Positions 7,001 to 15,352 of a DNA stretch of 64,000 nt are shown here, one piece after another. Position 1 is the stretch's first letter. Each line of letters starts with the position of its first letter. Below the pieces are notes generated by a model. That model was not told where the DNA came from and did not search any database. It worked only from the letters and a program-made list of their open reading frames with translations. This DNA comes from Streptococcus cristatus (GTDB taxonomy: Bacteria > Bacillota > Bacilli > Lactobacillales > Streptococcaceae): contig NZ_RJPT01000001.1 of the NCBI RefSeq assembly GCF_003943515.1, positions 491,990 through 555,989 on the forward strand, written 5' to 3'. The position numbers were made by a program, and so were the translations under genes.

Positions 7001-7088
7001 GTATTTTCAACGATTGGTGGAATATGTAGGAACTTTTCAGAACCAGAGAGCATGTTGTAAACAGATAAGGCAAGTTATTTGTTCCTTC

Positions 7089-7755
7089 TCTGCTTGATAA
7101 ATGATAGGGGATATTTTGCTATTTCTCTATGTTCGCTCTAGCTTCAAGTTCGTAGGTAAGGGATTAGCCCACGTATCTCTTTATGGTTTGATAGGCAATT
7201 AAGGGACGTTTTTAGCTCCCTTATTTACTTATCATTCTGCAAGCAATTAAGGCAAGTTATCTCTTTGCTTATCTGCTTATCATTTGGTAAGCAACAAATC
7301 CAAAATAACAGACTTTTAAATTGCTCTTATCTCCCTGTCATTTTGTAGGAAAATAAGGAGAGTTATTTTAGTTCTTATTTCCCTATCATTTTGTAAGGAG
7401 AAAATCCAAATTAAGGAGGCTAATAAGTCTCCTTACAGTTTTTCAGGGAGCAAAATCAAAATAAGCGATGTTATTTCCTGTCTTATTTCCTTACCGTTTG
7501 ACAAGGAGAAAAACGAAAATAAAGAGCTTTTAAATTCGTCTTAACCCCCTATCGTTTTGTAAGCAATTAAGAAGGCTTATTGTCGTCCTTATCTGCCTAC
7601 CATTCTGCAAGGAGAAAATCCGAAATAAGATGGCTAAAAACTCCGCTTATCTGCTTGTCATTTCTCAGGGAGTTAAGGAGGGTTATTATTGCTCTTATCT
7701 GCTTGATAAATGATAGGGAGATGTGGCCACTTTCTCGGGGTTCGCTCGAGGTTCA
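7089..7755. repeat. array of alternating 48/58-bp dyad repeats with matching end modules
   Basis: Units begin at 7172, 7220, 7268, 7326, 7374, 7429, 7482, 7540, 7588, 7646 and 7694, with spacings 48, 48, 58, 48, 55, 53, 58, 48, 58, 48. Each is a dyad: outer arms CTTAT/ATAAG, inner arms of SCYTA/TAAGS type, and a conserved centre like TCATTTTG. Short units have a 32-nt dyad and long units 42 nt, both plus a 16-nt linker. Arms vary in a compensatory way (CTTAA/TTAAG at 7540). End modules 7089-7146 and 7698-7755 share 21 identical bases and each ends in a TTCGCTCnnnnTTCA-type box. Probable role: replication origin or protein-binding array. Confidence 0.7.
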
Positions 7756-7799
7756 GGTACATGTAACCCCACCATTTTCTAGGCATATTTTTGCCACTA

Positions 7800-8120
7800 C
7801 CTAGCCAAAACCTCACCATTGGAGAAGTTAGATACCTTACCAAAACCTTACCGTTCTATGGTTCTAAAAAGTAGCTGTACCTAACCAAAACCTTTACATT
7901 CTACGACTCTAAAAAATATAAATACCTTAGGTCAATCTTAGGGCTTTTAAAAATGTAACCTTAGCCTAATCTTAGCCTCTTTGATCTATGCTACCTTATA
8001 CTAACCTTATACTTTTTATATATGCAACCTTAGCCTAATCTTAGCATTTTTTTAATATTCAACCTAACCCTTACCACACCCTTTTTTGGAACGCTTACCG
8101 CACCCTTTTTTTGGAACGCT
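7800..8120. repeat. iteron-like tandem array, ~34-45 bp period
   Basis: Degenerate tandem units start with CCTTA or CCTAA and contain a second CTTA box. The best are at 7922, 7957, 7992 and 8026 (spacing about 34-35). The 20 bases at 7957-7976 recur exactly at 8026-8045. The final units share CACCCTTTTTTTGGAACGCT-like text. AT-rich flanks and position just beyond the replication genes fit a replication origin. Confidence 0.55.
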
Positions 8121-8294
8121 CGAACCAGTCAAAATCCTTGATATAGCTGACTTATTTCAAAGGTCAAACCGTCAAATATGTAGTATTTGTTTGTTTTGTA
8201 AATTGCACACTACTACAAATTATCATGTAAAAAAACCAAATCTATTGGGATAAGTAGCAATTAAGCCACAGAAAGAGGCAATGCCCCTTTGCTG

Positions 8295-8753
8295 CTATTC
8301 TTCACTGAGTAAGCCGCTTGCTACCACATTACGGATAAACTGAGCTTGTTTTTCTTTGGGCAGTTGCAGGGCTTCAAGTAAAGACTCCAGAGCTTGCTTA
8401 TCTGTGCTTGCAATCAACTTTTTAATGATATTCTGGAACTGCCCTTCTAGGTACTCGCAAAAATGGATCCGCTGTGCTTGTGTTGGCTGCACTGTTACTG
8501 GTGAACTATCTGCAATCAGCAAGAAGCAGGCTTCCGCGATTTGGGCGAATAACTTTGCACGCGCTTCAGGGTGTCTGTATAATTCATAGGCGTTTATGCT
8601 GGCGTCTTCCATCCGGAGCTTCTCACCTAGTTCAATCAGTTTAGGCGTATCTTCAAGACACACTGGTGTTGCATCCGCCATAAAATCGTCACGTTTGCGA
8701 TTGAGTTCCTCCAGTTCCTGATCTGCTTGTTCAAAGTATGTTGATTCTGTCAC
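8295..8753 (-). CDS. hypothetical island protein (end of replication operon)
   Basis: 152 aa, GTG start at 8753 chosen for the strong AAAGGAGG upstream. The N-terminus is charged and helical, the middle contains a long hydrophobic helix (about residues 68-85), and the end is helical. I do not recognise the family. It is the last gene of the leftward replication operon, 20 bases after the DnaC-like gene, so a replication or copy-control role is plausible but unproven. Confidence 0.65.
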   Translation of the reverse strand: MTESTYFEQADQELEELNRKRDDFMADATPVCLEDTPKLIELGEKLRMEDASINAYELYRHPEARAKLFAQIAEACFLLIADSSPVTVQPTQAQRIHFCEYLEGQFQNIIKKLIASTDKQALESLLEALQLPKEKQAQFIRNVVASGLLSEE

Positions 8754-8773
8754 GAGCTTCCTCCTTTCTTTGG

Positions 8774-9598
8774 CTAAAAATTACGCTTCATCCTCTTGTC
8801 TTTGATGTCTGTCATGTTATATACATTTCCCTCTGATCGTTTTCCGATTCGACTAACTAGCTTGTCGTTATAGATTCTGGCCAGCTCCTTGCCGTTGTGG
8901 TTGGTGTTGATGATAGTTGTTTCCCGCTTATCAAAAACCTTGAAAAGAAAGGTCTGTACCCAGTTATTGGCCTCATCTTTTCGGCTATTCATAACGCTTT
9001 CTGAGCCTAGATCGTCAATAAAGAGATAGTCAACCTCGGTCAGTAGCTTCAAGGCGTCATACTCTGTAAAATCACTCTGCCTATACTGCCAGCCTGACTG
9101 AATGCGCGTGACGATTTCAGCAATGCTGACAAAGAGGACGCTCTTAGGCTCATTCTTAGCCTTATAGCCCTCGTTGATAGCTTTGGCCATGGAATAGCAT
9201 AAATGGCTTTTACCAGTGCCTGGATTGCCCATAATCAGCGTGTTTCCTGTCATACCGTTTAGGTACTGCCTAGCTTGCTTGATAGCAAACTCCTTGGCCT
9301 CGTGTTCCTCTTTTGTCTCAGCTTTGAAAGTGCTAAAAGAAGCCTCTCTTAGCTCATTTGACACCGTACTTTCACGCGCTAGCATGTCATAGGTTGAAGA
9401 GTCCAGATCATGCCCTAGGGCTTTTTCTACGCCCTCTAGCTCTGTCTGTTTAATGTTCTCCCTAGTACATTCCATGCAGTAGGGTGATGTATAACCATCT
9501 GGCTTTTTGAATTGTACCAGGTTAATCTGATGAATTGGGCAAAGCTCATCAGTGACCTTTATTTTTTCATTGAGCTGGTCTGTATTCAGTAATTCCAT
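8774..9598 (-). CDS. DnaC/IstB-like AAA+ helicase loader
   Basis: 274 aa. Four cysteines/histidines near residues 19-44 (CPIH..YCMEC) may bind zinc. Walker A 'GNPGTGKSHLC' lies at about 122-132, Walker B 'YLFIDDLGSE' at about 191-200, and sensor motif 'TTIINTNHNG' at about 227-236. It should load the host replicative helicase at the island origin together with the DnaD-like protein encoded just upstream. Confidence 0.85.
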   Translation of the reverse strand: MELLNTDQLNEKIKVTDELCPIHQINLVQFKKPDGYTSPYCMECTRENIKQTELEGVEKALGHDLDSSTYDMLARESTVSNELREASFSTFKAETKEEHEAKEFAIKQARQYLNGMTGNTLIMGNPGTGKSHLCYSMAKAINEGYKAKNEPKSVLFVSIAEIVTRIQSGWQYRQSDFTEYDALKLLTEVDYLFIDDLGSESVMNSRKDEANNWVQTFLFKVFDKRETTIINTNHNGKELARIYNDKLVSRIGKRSEGNVYNMTDIKDKRMKRNF

Positions 9599-9613
9599 TG
9601 ATTCTCCTCTCCG

Positions 9614-10417
9614 TCAGTAGATAAACGGGTCTTGAATATCGTCATCAGACTGACCTAGTTTCTTTTGCTGAAACTGTCTCTGTTCATCTTCGACTTGTAC
9701 CATGGTTCTAATACCGTTCTGTCTCCAGTTCTTGAGTATTGAATTGATATAGCTAAAAGATCGCTTGCCGTTATCTGCAGCCTTGTCTATGGCAGTCTTG
9801 ATAACCTCTAGCTCCATACCGTCAAGAGTGAGATAGTCAGTCAGTATTTGATATTGTTGTCCGTCTATAATTCCTATGCGGGTTTGGTAGTAACTAGAAA
9901 TTTCAGCAGCAGAAGCAGCAGAAGTTTTTTTATCTATCTCTTCTTCTAACTCTATCTCTATCTCTTTCTCTATCTCTATCTCTGTCTTACACATAGATAA
10001 CGTTGTGAGGTCTTCGGGTAACATTGTAAGATTTTTGCTTTTTTCTTGCTGTTCTTTACGATAACTCCGCATATAAGCTGCATGATTAGTTTCTTGTTGT
10101 ACCAAGGCTTTTGCTTGTGTTAGCTCTGCATTTTTATCTTCATCAATCTGAATGAGTCCGCATTTTGTAAAATAGGTCATAGTCATTTGGATATCATCTT
10201 CGGACACATCTAATTTTAGAGCCAACTCCTCTTTAAGAGTTTCAAGGTATCCCTCGTAATATAAAATACAGTCGCTTTCCAAGCTTTCTAGCATTAAGCG
10301 GATATATATCACCGTCATAGTGTAACCGCCTGGCATATTTTTAAGCCGCTTGATAAAAAGATTCTCAAAAAATTTCTTGTCAATTTTCAGCCAAAAATAG
10401 ATTTTAGTCTTTGCCAT
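9614..10417 (-). CDS. phage replisome organiser, DnaD-like initiator
   Basis: 267 aa. The N-terminal 120 residues match the phage replisome-organiser domain (FWLKIDKKFFEN...RLKNMPGG...). A Glu/Ile low-complexity stretch (IEIEKEIEIELEEEI, about 150-165) links to a DnaD-like C-terminal domain (ISSYYQTRIG ... SYINSILKNW). It would bind the origin and recruit the helicase loader. Its start overlaps the upstream gene by 14 bases. Confidence 0.8.
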   Translation of the reverse strand: MAKTKIYFWLKIDKKFFENLFIKRLKNMPGGYTMTVIYIRLMLESLESDCILYYEGYLETLKEELALKLDVSEDDIQMTMTYFTKCGLIQIDEDKNAELTQAKALVQQETNHAAYMRSYRKEQQEKSKNLTMLPEDLTTLSMCKTEIEIEKEIEIELEEEIDKKTSAASAAEISSYYQTRIGIIDGQQYQILTDYLTLDGMELEVIKTAIDKAADNGKRSFSYINSILKNWRQNGIRTMVQVEDEQRQFQQKKLGQSDDDIQDPFIY

Positions 10418-10685
10418 TTTCCACCCCCAAAAATTTTAAAAGTTCGCTAACCCTGTAATACACTTTTCTAGCATCCTCTAGCGGTGGTTTGTATCGTCTT
10501 AGCCCTGCATTTTCCCACCGTTGCAGTGTCTTATATTTTATGTCCAGTTCGTCCATGGCTTGCTGGGCTGAGATTAGACCCGTTAAGCGTGGTTTGACCT
10601 TCTCACGCGCTTCTAGATAGTTCTCCACAAGCTCCAGAACGCCATGGGTTAGTTCATATTCACTTTCTTTGCTGAGACTAAACAT
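10404..10685 (-). CDS. helix-turn-helix protein (excisionase/MerR-like)
   Basis: 93 aa. A winged-helix DNA-binding core is seen at about residues 40-90: 'ISAQQAMDELDIKYKTLQRWENAGL' minus its ends, then 'RKVYYRVSELLKFL'. This resembles excisionase/AlpA proteins and small HTH proteins of phage satellites. It might help excision or regulate replication. The start codon overlaps the stop of the preceding gene. Confidence 0.65.
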   Translation of the reverse strand: MFSLSKESEYELTHGVLELVENYLEAREKVKPRLTGLISAQQAMDELDIKYKTLQRWENAGLRRYKPPLEDARKVYYRVSELLKFLGVENGKD

Positions 10686-11010
10686 TCTGATCAGCTCCCT
10701 TCAGCAGCTCTTTATAGCTTTCTAAATCAGCTTTGATAAGCACATCTAGACGCCTTCCTTCTGTGTCATACTGAGCCTTTAGTTCCCTGATACCTGCTAG
10801 GCGTTCGGTATCATTAGCAGGGATATAGTAGCCGTTACCTGCCCCACGTTTGGCCACAATGGGAATACCATAGCGAATGATAAGCCGGAGAATATGATCT
10901 CGTAAGGCTCTCATCTCCAGCCCTAGCACATTGGCTATATCCCGCCCTGCGCGTGGCTCGTCTGCCCCTACGGGTATCAGTCTTAGAATTCTTTCTTCAA
11001 GTTCTGTCAT
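10678..11010 (-). CDS. winged-helix DNA-binding protein
   Basis: 110 aa from ATG 11010, chosen because GGAGG sits 8 bases upstream and the start overlaps the end of the small gene before it. 'EERILRLIPVGADEPRAGRDIA' (shortened) begins a winged-helix domain, with the wing at 'VAKRGAGNGYYI'. Phage proteins of this type often sit beside replication genes. Role unknown. Confidence 0.6.
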   Translation of the reverse strand: MTELEERILRLIPVGADEPRAGRDIANVLGLEMRALRDHILRLIIRYGIPIVAKRGAGNGYYIPANDTERLAGIRELKAQYDTEGRRLDVLIKADLESYKELLKGADQNV

Positions 11011-11176
11011 GGCAGGCCTCCATTGTTTCAAGCCATTTTTCCATCTTTCTGAGTTGCCGTTTGGTGATATATCCTCGGCGTCTGTAAGCAATAGCCCAGG
11101 AGTGAAACAGCTCAGCACATACGCCGGCCAGAAAGAACAGTAGTAGTGTTAAAATTGCACCTAGTAGCTCGCTCAT
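10997..11176 (-). CDS. 59-residue single-span membrane protein
   Basis: ATG 11176 lies in an ATGA overlap with the preceding stop, and the stop overlaps the next gene, so the position is strongly operon-like. Residues 4-22 form one hydrophobic helix, followed by a basic tail (YRRRGYITKRQLRKMEKW). It resembles small phage or satellite membrane peptides but I cannot name a family. Confidence 0.6.
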   Translation of the reverse strand: MSELLGAILTLLLFFLAGVCAELFHSWAIAYRRRGYITKRQLRKMEKWLETMEACHDRT

Positions 11177-11670
11177 TTTGATAACTCCTTGTGTTGTACA
11201 TTGTTGCTGATATCTGCTGTGAATTGCTCGATATTTCGTGCCTGTTTTTCTTGATAACTAGAATTGGGTAAATTTTGATTAGTATCTTTCATGATTTCTT
11301 TAAAAGTTTTAGTAGCTCCTAAGTATAGCTTTTCTGTGTAAGTAAGATATGCCTGTTGCTCCTCCTCTGACGTAAAGAATGCTTGAGCTTGTCGCTTGAA
11401 AAAGGCCTGTCTCATTGCGTCAATTTCAAAAATGCCAGGGCTGAAAAACATACCCGTTGACTTATTAAAAAGTTTCTCTAATTTGCTGCCGTCATTCAGT
11501 TCGGGCAATTCAACCCAAAGCAACCTGGCTAAATCCTCCTTGATAGCCCCTAACTGAACAGATAGCAAAGATAAATCGACTAAGTTGTTTTGCTCTCCGA
11601 TTTGGTGCAAATTATCGGCGATTCTATCCAAGTTTTTTGTTAGATTTCCATAAGTTGTTTTTGTTGACAT
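11173..11670 (-). CDS. hypothetical island protein
   Basis: 165 aa, predicted largely helical and soluble. No family recognised. It is first in the leftward replication operon after a 468-base gap from rha and is coupled by ATGA overlap to the membrane peptide. Function unknown; early satellite genes here often counteract or sense the helper phage. Confidence 0.6.
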   Translation of the reverse strand: MSTKTTYGNLTKNLDRIADNLHQIGEQNNLVDLSLLSVQLGAIKEDLARLLWVELPELNDGSKLEKLFNKSTGMFFSPGIFEIDAMRQAFFKRQAQAFFTSEEEQQAYLTYTEKLYLGATKTFKEIMKDTNQNLPNSSYQEKQARNIEQFTADISNNVQHKELSK

Positions 11671-11990
11671 ACTGTTCTACCTCGTTATTTTTGATTTTTT
11701 CTGTGTAATTGCTATGCCAATGAGCATGCTTTTCCGTGATAAAAAGACTTATTTCTTATCTGCTTCCTTGTACAATACTTCTTTCTGCAAGCCTAGACTA
11801 TTCCCAGCGGATAACCGCCCCAAACTTATCGTTTTCCCTCTGGTCGTGTAAGCTTGTGCCAAAATAATAGTCTAGCTGTGTGAAATTTTCTTAGGGTGGT
11901 TTAGGTTGTCCCATATCCATAGACACCTAATGGCGATACCGGCACCTAATACTTTTTTCTCTCCAGTTTTAAGAGTTGGCGCTCTCCGTA

Positions 11991-12019
11991 TGGTCAAAGT
12001 GTCCTAGATATGCTATAAT
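11991..12019 (+). promoter_or_regulatory. promoter of small RNA E
   Basis: TGGTCA (11991-11996), 17 bases, TATAAT (12014-12019) with an extended TGC before the -10. Confidence 0.55.
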
Positions 12020-12025
12020 CTAGGT

Positions 12026-12133
12026 ATAAATCTTTACTAAAACCCTTTTAATAACAGCTTGCCTGCTTGTTTATTATGTTTTAGTGATAGTGTGAAAGGC
12101 TCTGCGGTGTGGTTATTGCTAAGCCTTTTTTGT
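12026..12133 (+). ncRNA. candidate small RNA E, antisense to the operon leader
   Basis: A promoter at 11991-12019 and a terminator (AAAGGCT 12095-12101 with AGCCTTT 12122-12128, then T-run) delimit about 108 nt. It shares 22 bases (12046-12067) with the int leader (15315-15336), including CTTGCCTGCT. It runs opposite to the rha-to-replication transcript, so it could act as an antisense regulator. No plausible ORF. Confidence 0.5.
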
Positions 12134-12138
12134 TGCTC

Positions 12139-12777
12139 TCACGCGCCTTGTGGTGCGTTTTCTTTTGGTCTGAAGACCATAGACTTAATATCCTGATAGG
12201 TCATGCCCAGGTTAATCATAGCAATAGCCATATCTTCTAAGGCTTGGTATCTGACAAGCTCGGCACTAGTCAGGCTATCGATCCCTGTCAGACCGCCACG
12301 CGCTGCCATCAGTTGCTTTTTATTCATGCCGCTAGTGCCTTTTAGCAGAAGGTTTGTAATGGTGCTATGCGCGTGTTTTGGAGCTTCCTTCCAGCTTTCT
12401 ATGCTGTCGTGTAAAGTCTTGCGCTTTGGCTTCTCTAAAGCACGCTGCAGCTTAAACTGAGATAGCTCATCCCGCATTTCAAAGAATGCTTTTACTAGAT
12501 TTGTCTTGAAGCTTCTAACGGGTCGGGTATTCCCTAGATAAGTCACTAATAAAGTCGCTTGCTGTTCGTTTAAGCGATAGATTTTTCTAGGCCGTCCGCC
12601 TAATGATCCTTTTTCAGGTTTATGGATTTCAAATGACAAAACCCCGAAGACTTCTAAATCTTCTTTGTGTTTATCAATTAGTTTTCTGACTGAAATAATT
12701 TCTATTTCAGCATGCTCTGCCACTATTTCGTGGGTTGTATACGGCTCTTTCTTGCCGTCCATGTAGACTAGGTTCAT
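12139..12777 (-). CDS. Rha-family phage regulatory protein
   Basis: 212 aa. The N-terminal Rha domain is recognisable: 'YTTHEIVAEHAEIEIISVRKLI' (shortened), 'GGRPRKIYRLNEQQATLLVTYLG' in part, and 'VRSFKTNLVKAFFEMRDEL'. Rha proteins are phage and satellite regulators, in some phages interfering with growth in hosts lacking IHF. It follows the Cro-like gene by 13 bases with AAGGAG before its ATG. Confidence 0.8.
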   Translation of the reverse strand: MNLVYMDGKKEPYTTHEIVAEHAEIEIISVRKLIDKHKEDLEVFGVLSFEIHKPEKGSLGGRPRKIYRLNEQQATLLVTYLGNTRPVRSFKTNLVKAFFEMRDELSQFKLQRALEKPKRKTLHDSIESWKEAPKHAHSTITNLLLKGTSGMNKKQLMAARGGLTGIDSLTSAELVRYQALEDMAIAMINLGMTYQDIKSMVFRPKENAPQGA

Positions 12778-12790
12778 TGGGGCTCCTTTC

Positions 12791-12988
12791 TTACTCTTCT
12801 GGTGTTAGTAGTTCGTCAAGTGTGACTCCTAGATAGTCAGCAATCTTTAGCAAGGTTTCTGCTTCAGGATTTTTTGTACGCTCATAGTACAAACTAGTAA
12901 GTGTAGTCTTTGAAATCCCTGTAGCTTTATGCACGTCTAAAACTTTTTTACGTTGCTTTGCTAAAAGAACTCGAAAGTTATTTTTCAT
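12791..12988 (-). CDS. Cro-like XRE-family repressor
   Basis: 65 aa from ATG 12988, chosen because AAAGGAGGG precedes it; the frame is open further upstream without support. The whole protein is one XRE helix-turn-helix (KATGISKTTLTSLYYER). It is divergent from the larger repressor gene, with shared operators between, as in a lysogeny switch. Confidence 0.75.
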   Translation of the reverse strand: MKNNFRVLLAKQRKKVLDVHKATGISKTTLTSLYYERTKNPEAETLLKIADYLGVTLDELLTPEE

Positions 12989-13007
12989 CCACATCCCTCC
13001 TTTTTGT

Positions 13008-13140
13008 TGTAATCTATACATTACATTTTTATTAAAAAATTGTAATATGTACCTACAGTTTACAAAAATCAAAAAATATTGTCAAGCATTTTTTACAATC
13101 ATTTGATAAAATTGAAGGTGTATTGTAAAATATAAACTGA
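13008..13140. promoter_or_regulatory. divergent operator region of the island switch
   Basis: TGTAAT (13008-13013) and ATTACA (13020-13025) form a perfect dyad. Further TTGTAA/TTACAA half-sites occur at about 13040, 13090 and 13125. They lie between the Cro-like gene and the repressor gene and probably bind one or both. Confidence 0.55.
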
Positions 13141-13155
13141 ATAAGGAGTAATCAA

Positions 13156-13920
13156 ATGATACAAACCAATTTAAAAGAGTTATTAAACAGAAATAATATC
13201 AGTATAAACAAACTATCAATTGAGACTGGGTTGTCACGTCCAACATTAACTTCATTAATGAATAATGAAAGTAAAGGTATACAGTTTGATACTTTGGAAA
13301 AATTACTAGATTATTTTGATATTTCTATTTCTGATTTTTTTAGTGTCTATAATGAAGAAATTATCTTCAATTTTTTATCTGAAGTTTCATTATCCAAGGC
13401 GAAAATTATGGAAGAAAGGCCATTTTCTATTGAAAGAAATGATAATTATGTAGAATTTAATCCTTCAGAACTAATGACTTATAAGTGTTGTATAGAAACC
13501 GATGGAATACCTGGGAAGTCATTTGATGGGGCATTAACCCCTGTTATGGATAATGAGAAAATAGTGGCTATGAGACTAATTTTCTTCCGCTCTGATATGG
13601 AAGGAAATTCATTGCCAATTCAAGATGTCAAAGCTTTTATAAAGAAGTTGGATAGTAGCGCTTTAGGAAGTCTAGTAGAAAAATTTCTTAGCAACTGGTA
13701 TAAAAGGTATAAAATTATTAAAAAAAGCGATTTTTCAGATATAATTATTACCAACCTTACTTTATTAGATGATCAACCTGTCTCTTATCCAGTTTTTATA
13801 GATATAGAAAAAATAGGGAAAGAAATAAGATTTGACTTATATGGATACAAAAATAGTGGTTATAAAAAAGGGGATGAAGATTTTAGTAATTCTGTAATTT
13901 TTAATGATTTAGAAGGTTAG
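13156..13920 (+). CDS. XRE-family master repressor (Stl-like)
   Basis: 254 aa. Residues about 5-55 are an XRE DNA-binding domain (NKLSIETGLSRPTLTSLMN). The remaining 200 residues form a domain I do not recognise, with no LexA/CI-type Ser-Lys peptidase signature. This architecture is that of satellite Stl-type repressors, which are relieved by binding a helper-phage protein rather than by self-cleavage. AAGGAG precedes the ATG. Confidence 0.7.
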   Translation: MIQTNLKELLNRNNISINKLSIETGLSRPTLTSLMNNESKGIQFDTLEKLLDYFDISISDFFSVYNEEIIFNFLSEVSLSKAKIMEERPFSIERNDNYVEFNPSELMTYKCCIETDGIPGKSFDGALTPVMDNEKIVAMRLIFFRSDMEGNSLPIQDVKAFIKKLDSSALGSLVEKFLSNWYKRYKIIKKSDFSDIIITNLTLLDDQPVSYPVFIDIEKIGKEIRFDLYGYKNSGYKKGDEDFSNSVIFNDLEG

Positions 13921-14132
13921 AAAAAACTGTACACTATCTATTACTAATCTTTACAAAAAATTCTCGCCTATTTTTAATTCAAGTCTTATTTATGCCAAAA
14001 CGATAGCAAAGAGTAGAATTTTTAAATCAGCTTTAACGCTCATAATGCGCGTGATTTCTCGGCGTTCGCTCGGAGTTCAACGTCATATTAGGCTTGTAAC
14101 TCAACTGCTCATAATTTTTTAGAAAGGATCTC

Positions 14133-15119
14133 ATGAACGAACTGCAGTTTTTAATCTATACCGCTGATAACGACAACGAGACAGCTAGTGTCATCATCAA
14201 AGGAGAAACGATCTGGGCTAGTCAGAAAGAAATGGCTAGACTTTTTGATGTCGGTGTTCCTGCAATCAGTAAGCACCTAAAAAATATCTTTGAAGAAGGT
14301 GAATTAGAAGAAAATTCAGTTATTTCCAAAATGGAAACAACTGCGACCGATGGTAAGAATTACCTAGTCACTTACTACAATCTTGACGCTATCATTTCAG
14401 TTGGTTACCGTGTCAATTCTCAAAAAGCTACGAGGTTTAGACAGTGGGCTACTTCGGTACTTCGTGAGTACATGATAAAAGGTTTCGCCATGGACGATGA
14501 GCGCCTGAAGCAAGGCGAGAACTTGCTGGAAAAAGACTATTTCCGTGAGCTCTTGGAGCGCGTGCGCTCTATCCGGGCTAGTGAGCGCCGTATATGGTTA
14601 CAGATTACAGATATTTTCGCTGAAATCTCTATCGACTATGATCCACAAAGTACATTGACTAAGCAATTCTATGCGGATGTACAGAATAAGTTTCATTATG
14701 CAATTACGGGCCAAACTGCTGCGGAAATCATCTACACGAAAGCAGATCATACAAAAGACAACATGGGTCTTACAACATGGAAAAACTCCCCTAACGGTCG
14801 TATATTGCAATCAGATACCCAAATAGCAAAGAATTATCTAACAGAAAAACAGATTCGTTCCCTTGAACGAGGTATATCTAGTTACTTTGATTACCTGGAA
14901 AGGCAAATTGAACAAAGAAAAGCTCAGACAATGCAGCAACTAGCCCAAAGCATTGACAGATTTTTGACTTTCCAAGAATACGATATTTTAGAAGGTCATG
15001 GGAAGATCACTTCCAAGGCTGCGAAAGATAAAGCAAAAGCAGAGTATCAACTGTTTAACAAAACCCAAAAGATAAACTCGGACTTTGAAAGACAAATCAA
15101 GCACCTATCAGATAAATAA
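14133..15119 (+). CDS. RhuM-family protein
   Basis: 328 aa. 'ETIWASQKEMARLFDV' and 'VISKHLKNIFEEGEL'-like text, then 'YYNLDAIISVGYRV' and 'FRQWATSVLREYMIKGF', are diagnostic of the RhuM (virulence protein) family. The family occurs on pathogenicity islands and near restriction or defence genes; its biochemical role is unknown. The N-terminus looks DNA-binding. It lies between repressor and int, so it may be lysogenic cargo. Confidence 0.8.
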   Translation: MNELQFLIYTADNDNETASVIIKGETIWASQKEMARLFDVGVPAISKHLKNIFEEGELEENSVISKMETTATDGKNYLVTYYNLDAIISVGYRVNSQKATRFRQWATSVLREYMIKGFAMDDERLKQGENLLEKDYFRELLERVRSIRASERRIWLQITDIFAEISIDYDPQSTLTKQFYADVQNKFHYAITGQTAAEIIYTKADHTKDNMGLTTWKNSPNGRILQSDTQIAKNYLTEKQIRSLERGISSYFDYLERQIEQRKAQTMQQLAQSIDRFLTFQEYDILEGHGKITSKAAKDKAKAEYQLFNKTQKINSDFERQIKHLSDK

Positions 15120-15314
15120 TCTGATATCCTCACGATCTCATTTTTTGACCTAGATTATTCACCCAAAACATGCCACGTTTTAAAACGCAATATAAACCCG
15201 TTTAAGCGCGTGTTTTCTTTTCTGGTATATTTGACCATCCAACTCATTAAAATCGAAAATAGAGGGGTTCTTGTGACTCCTAGCATGATATAAACCTAAT
15301 TCAATCTAAAATCT

Positions 15315-15336
15315 TTTTAATAACAGCTTGCCTGCT
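15315..15336 (+). repeat. 22-bp motif in the int leader
   Basis: Identical to 12046-12067 in RNA E; contains AGC-TTGCCT-GCT, able to form a small hairpin just before the int ribosome-binding site (GGAAAGG). Confidence 0.55.
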
Positions 15337-15352
15337 GATGGAAAGGTATATC

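Larger units (their letters stand above)
11671..12138. other. 468-bp intergenic region
   Basis: It contains the rightward promoter and small RNA E in its right third. The left part (about 11671-11990) holds only short inverted repeats, and I see no ORF or clear promoter there. The leftward operon promoter probably lies in it. Confidence 0.4.

Noticed and set aside
7220..7728. CRISPR array
   Set aside because: Units are similar to each other along their whole length including the linkers, vary in length (48/58) and lack constant repeats with unique spacers; no cas gene is present.
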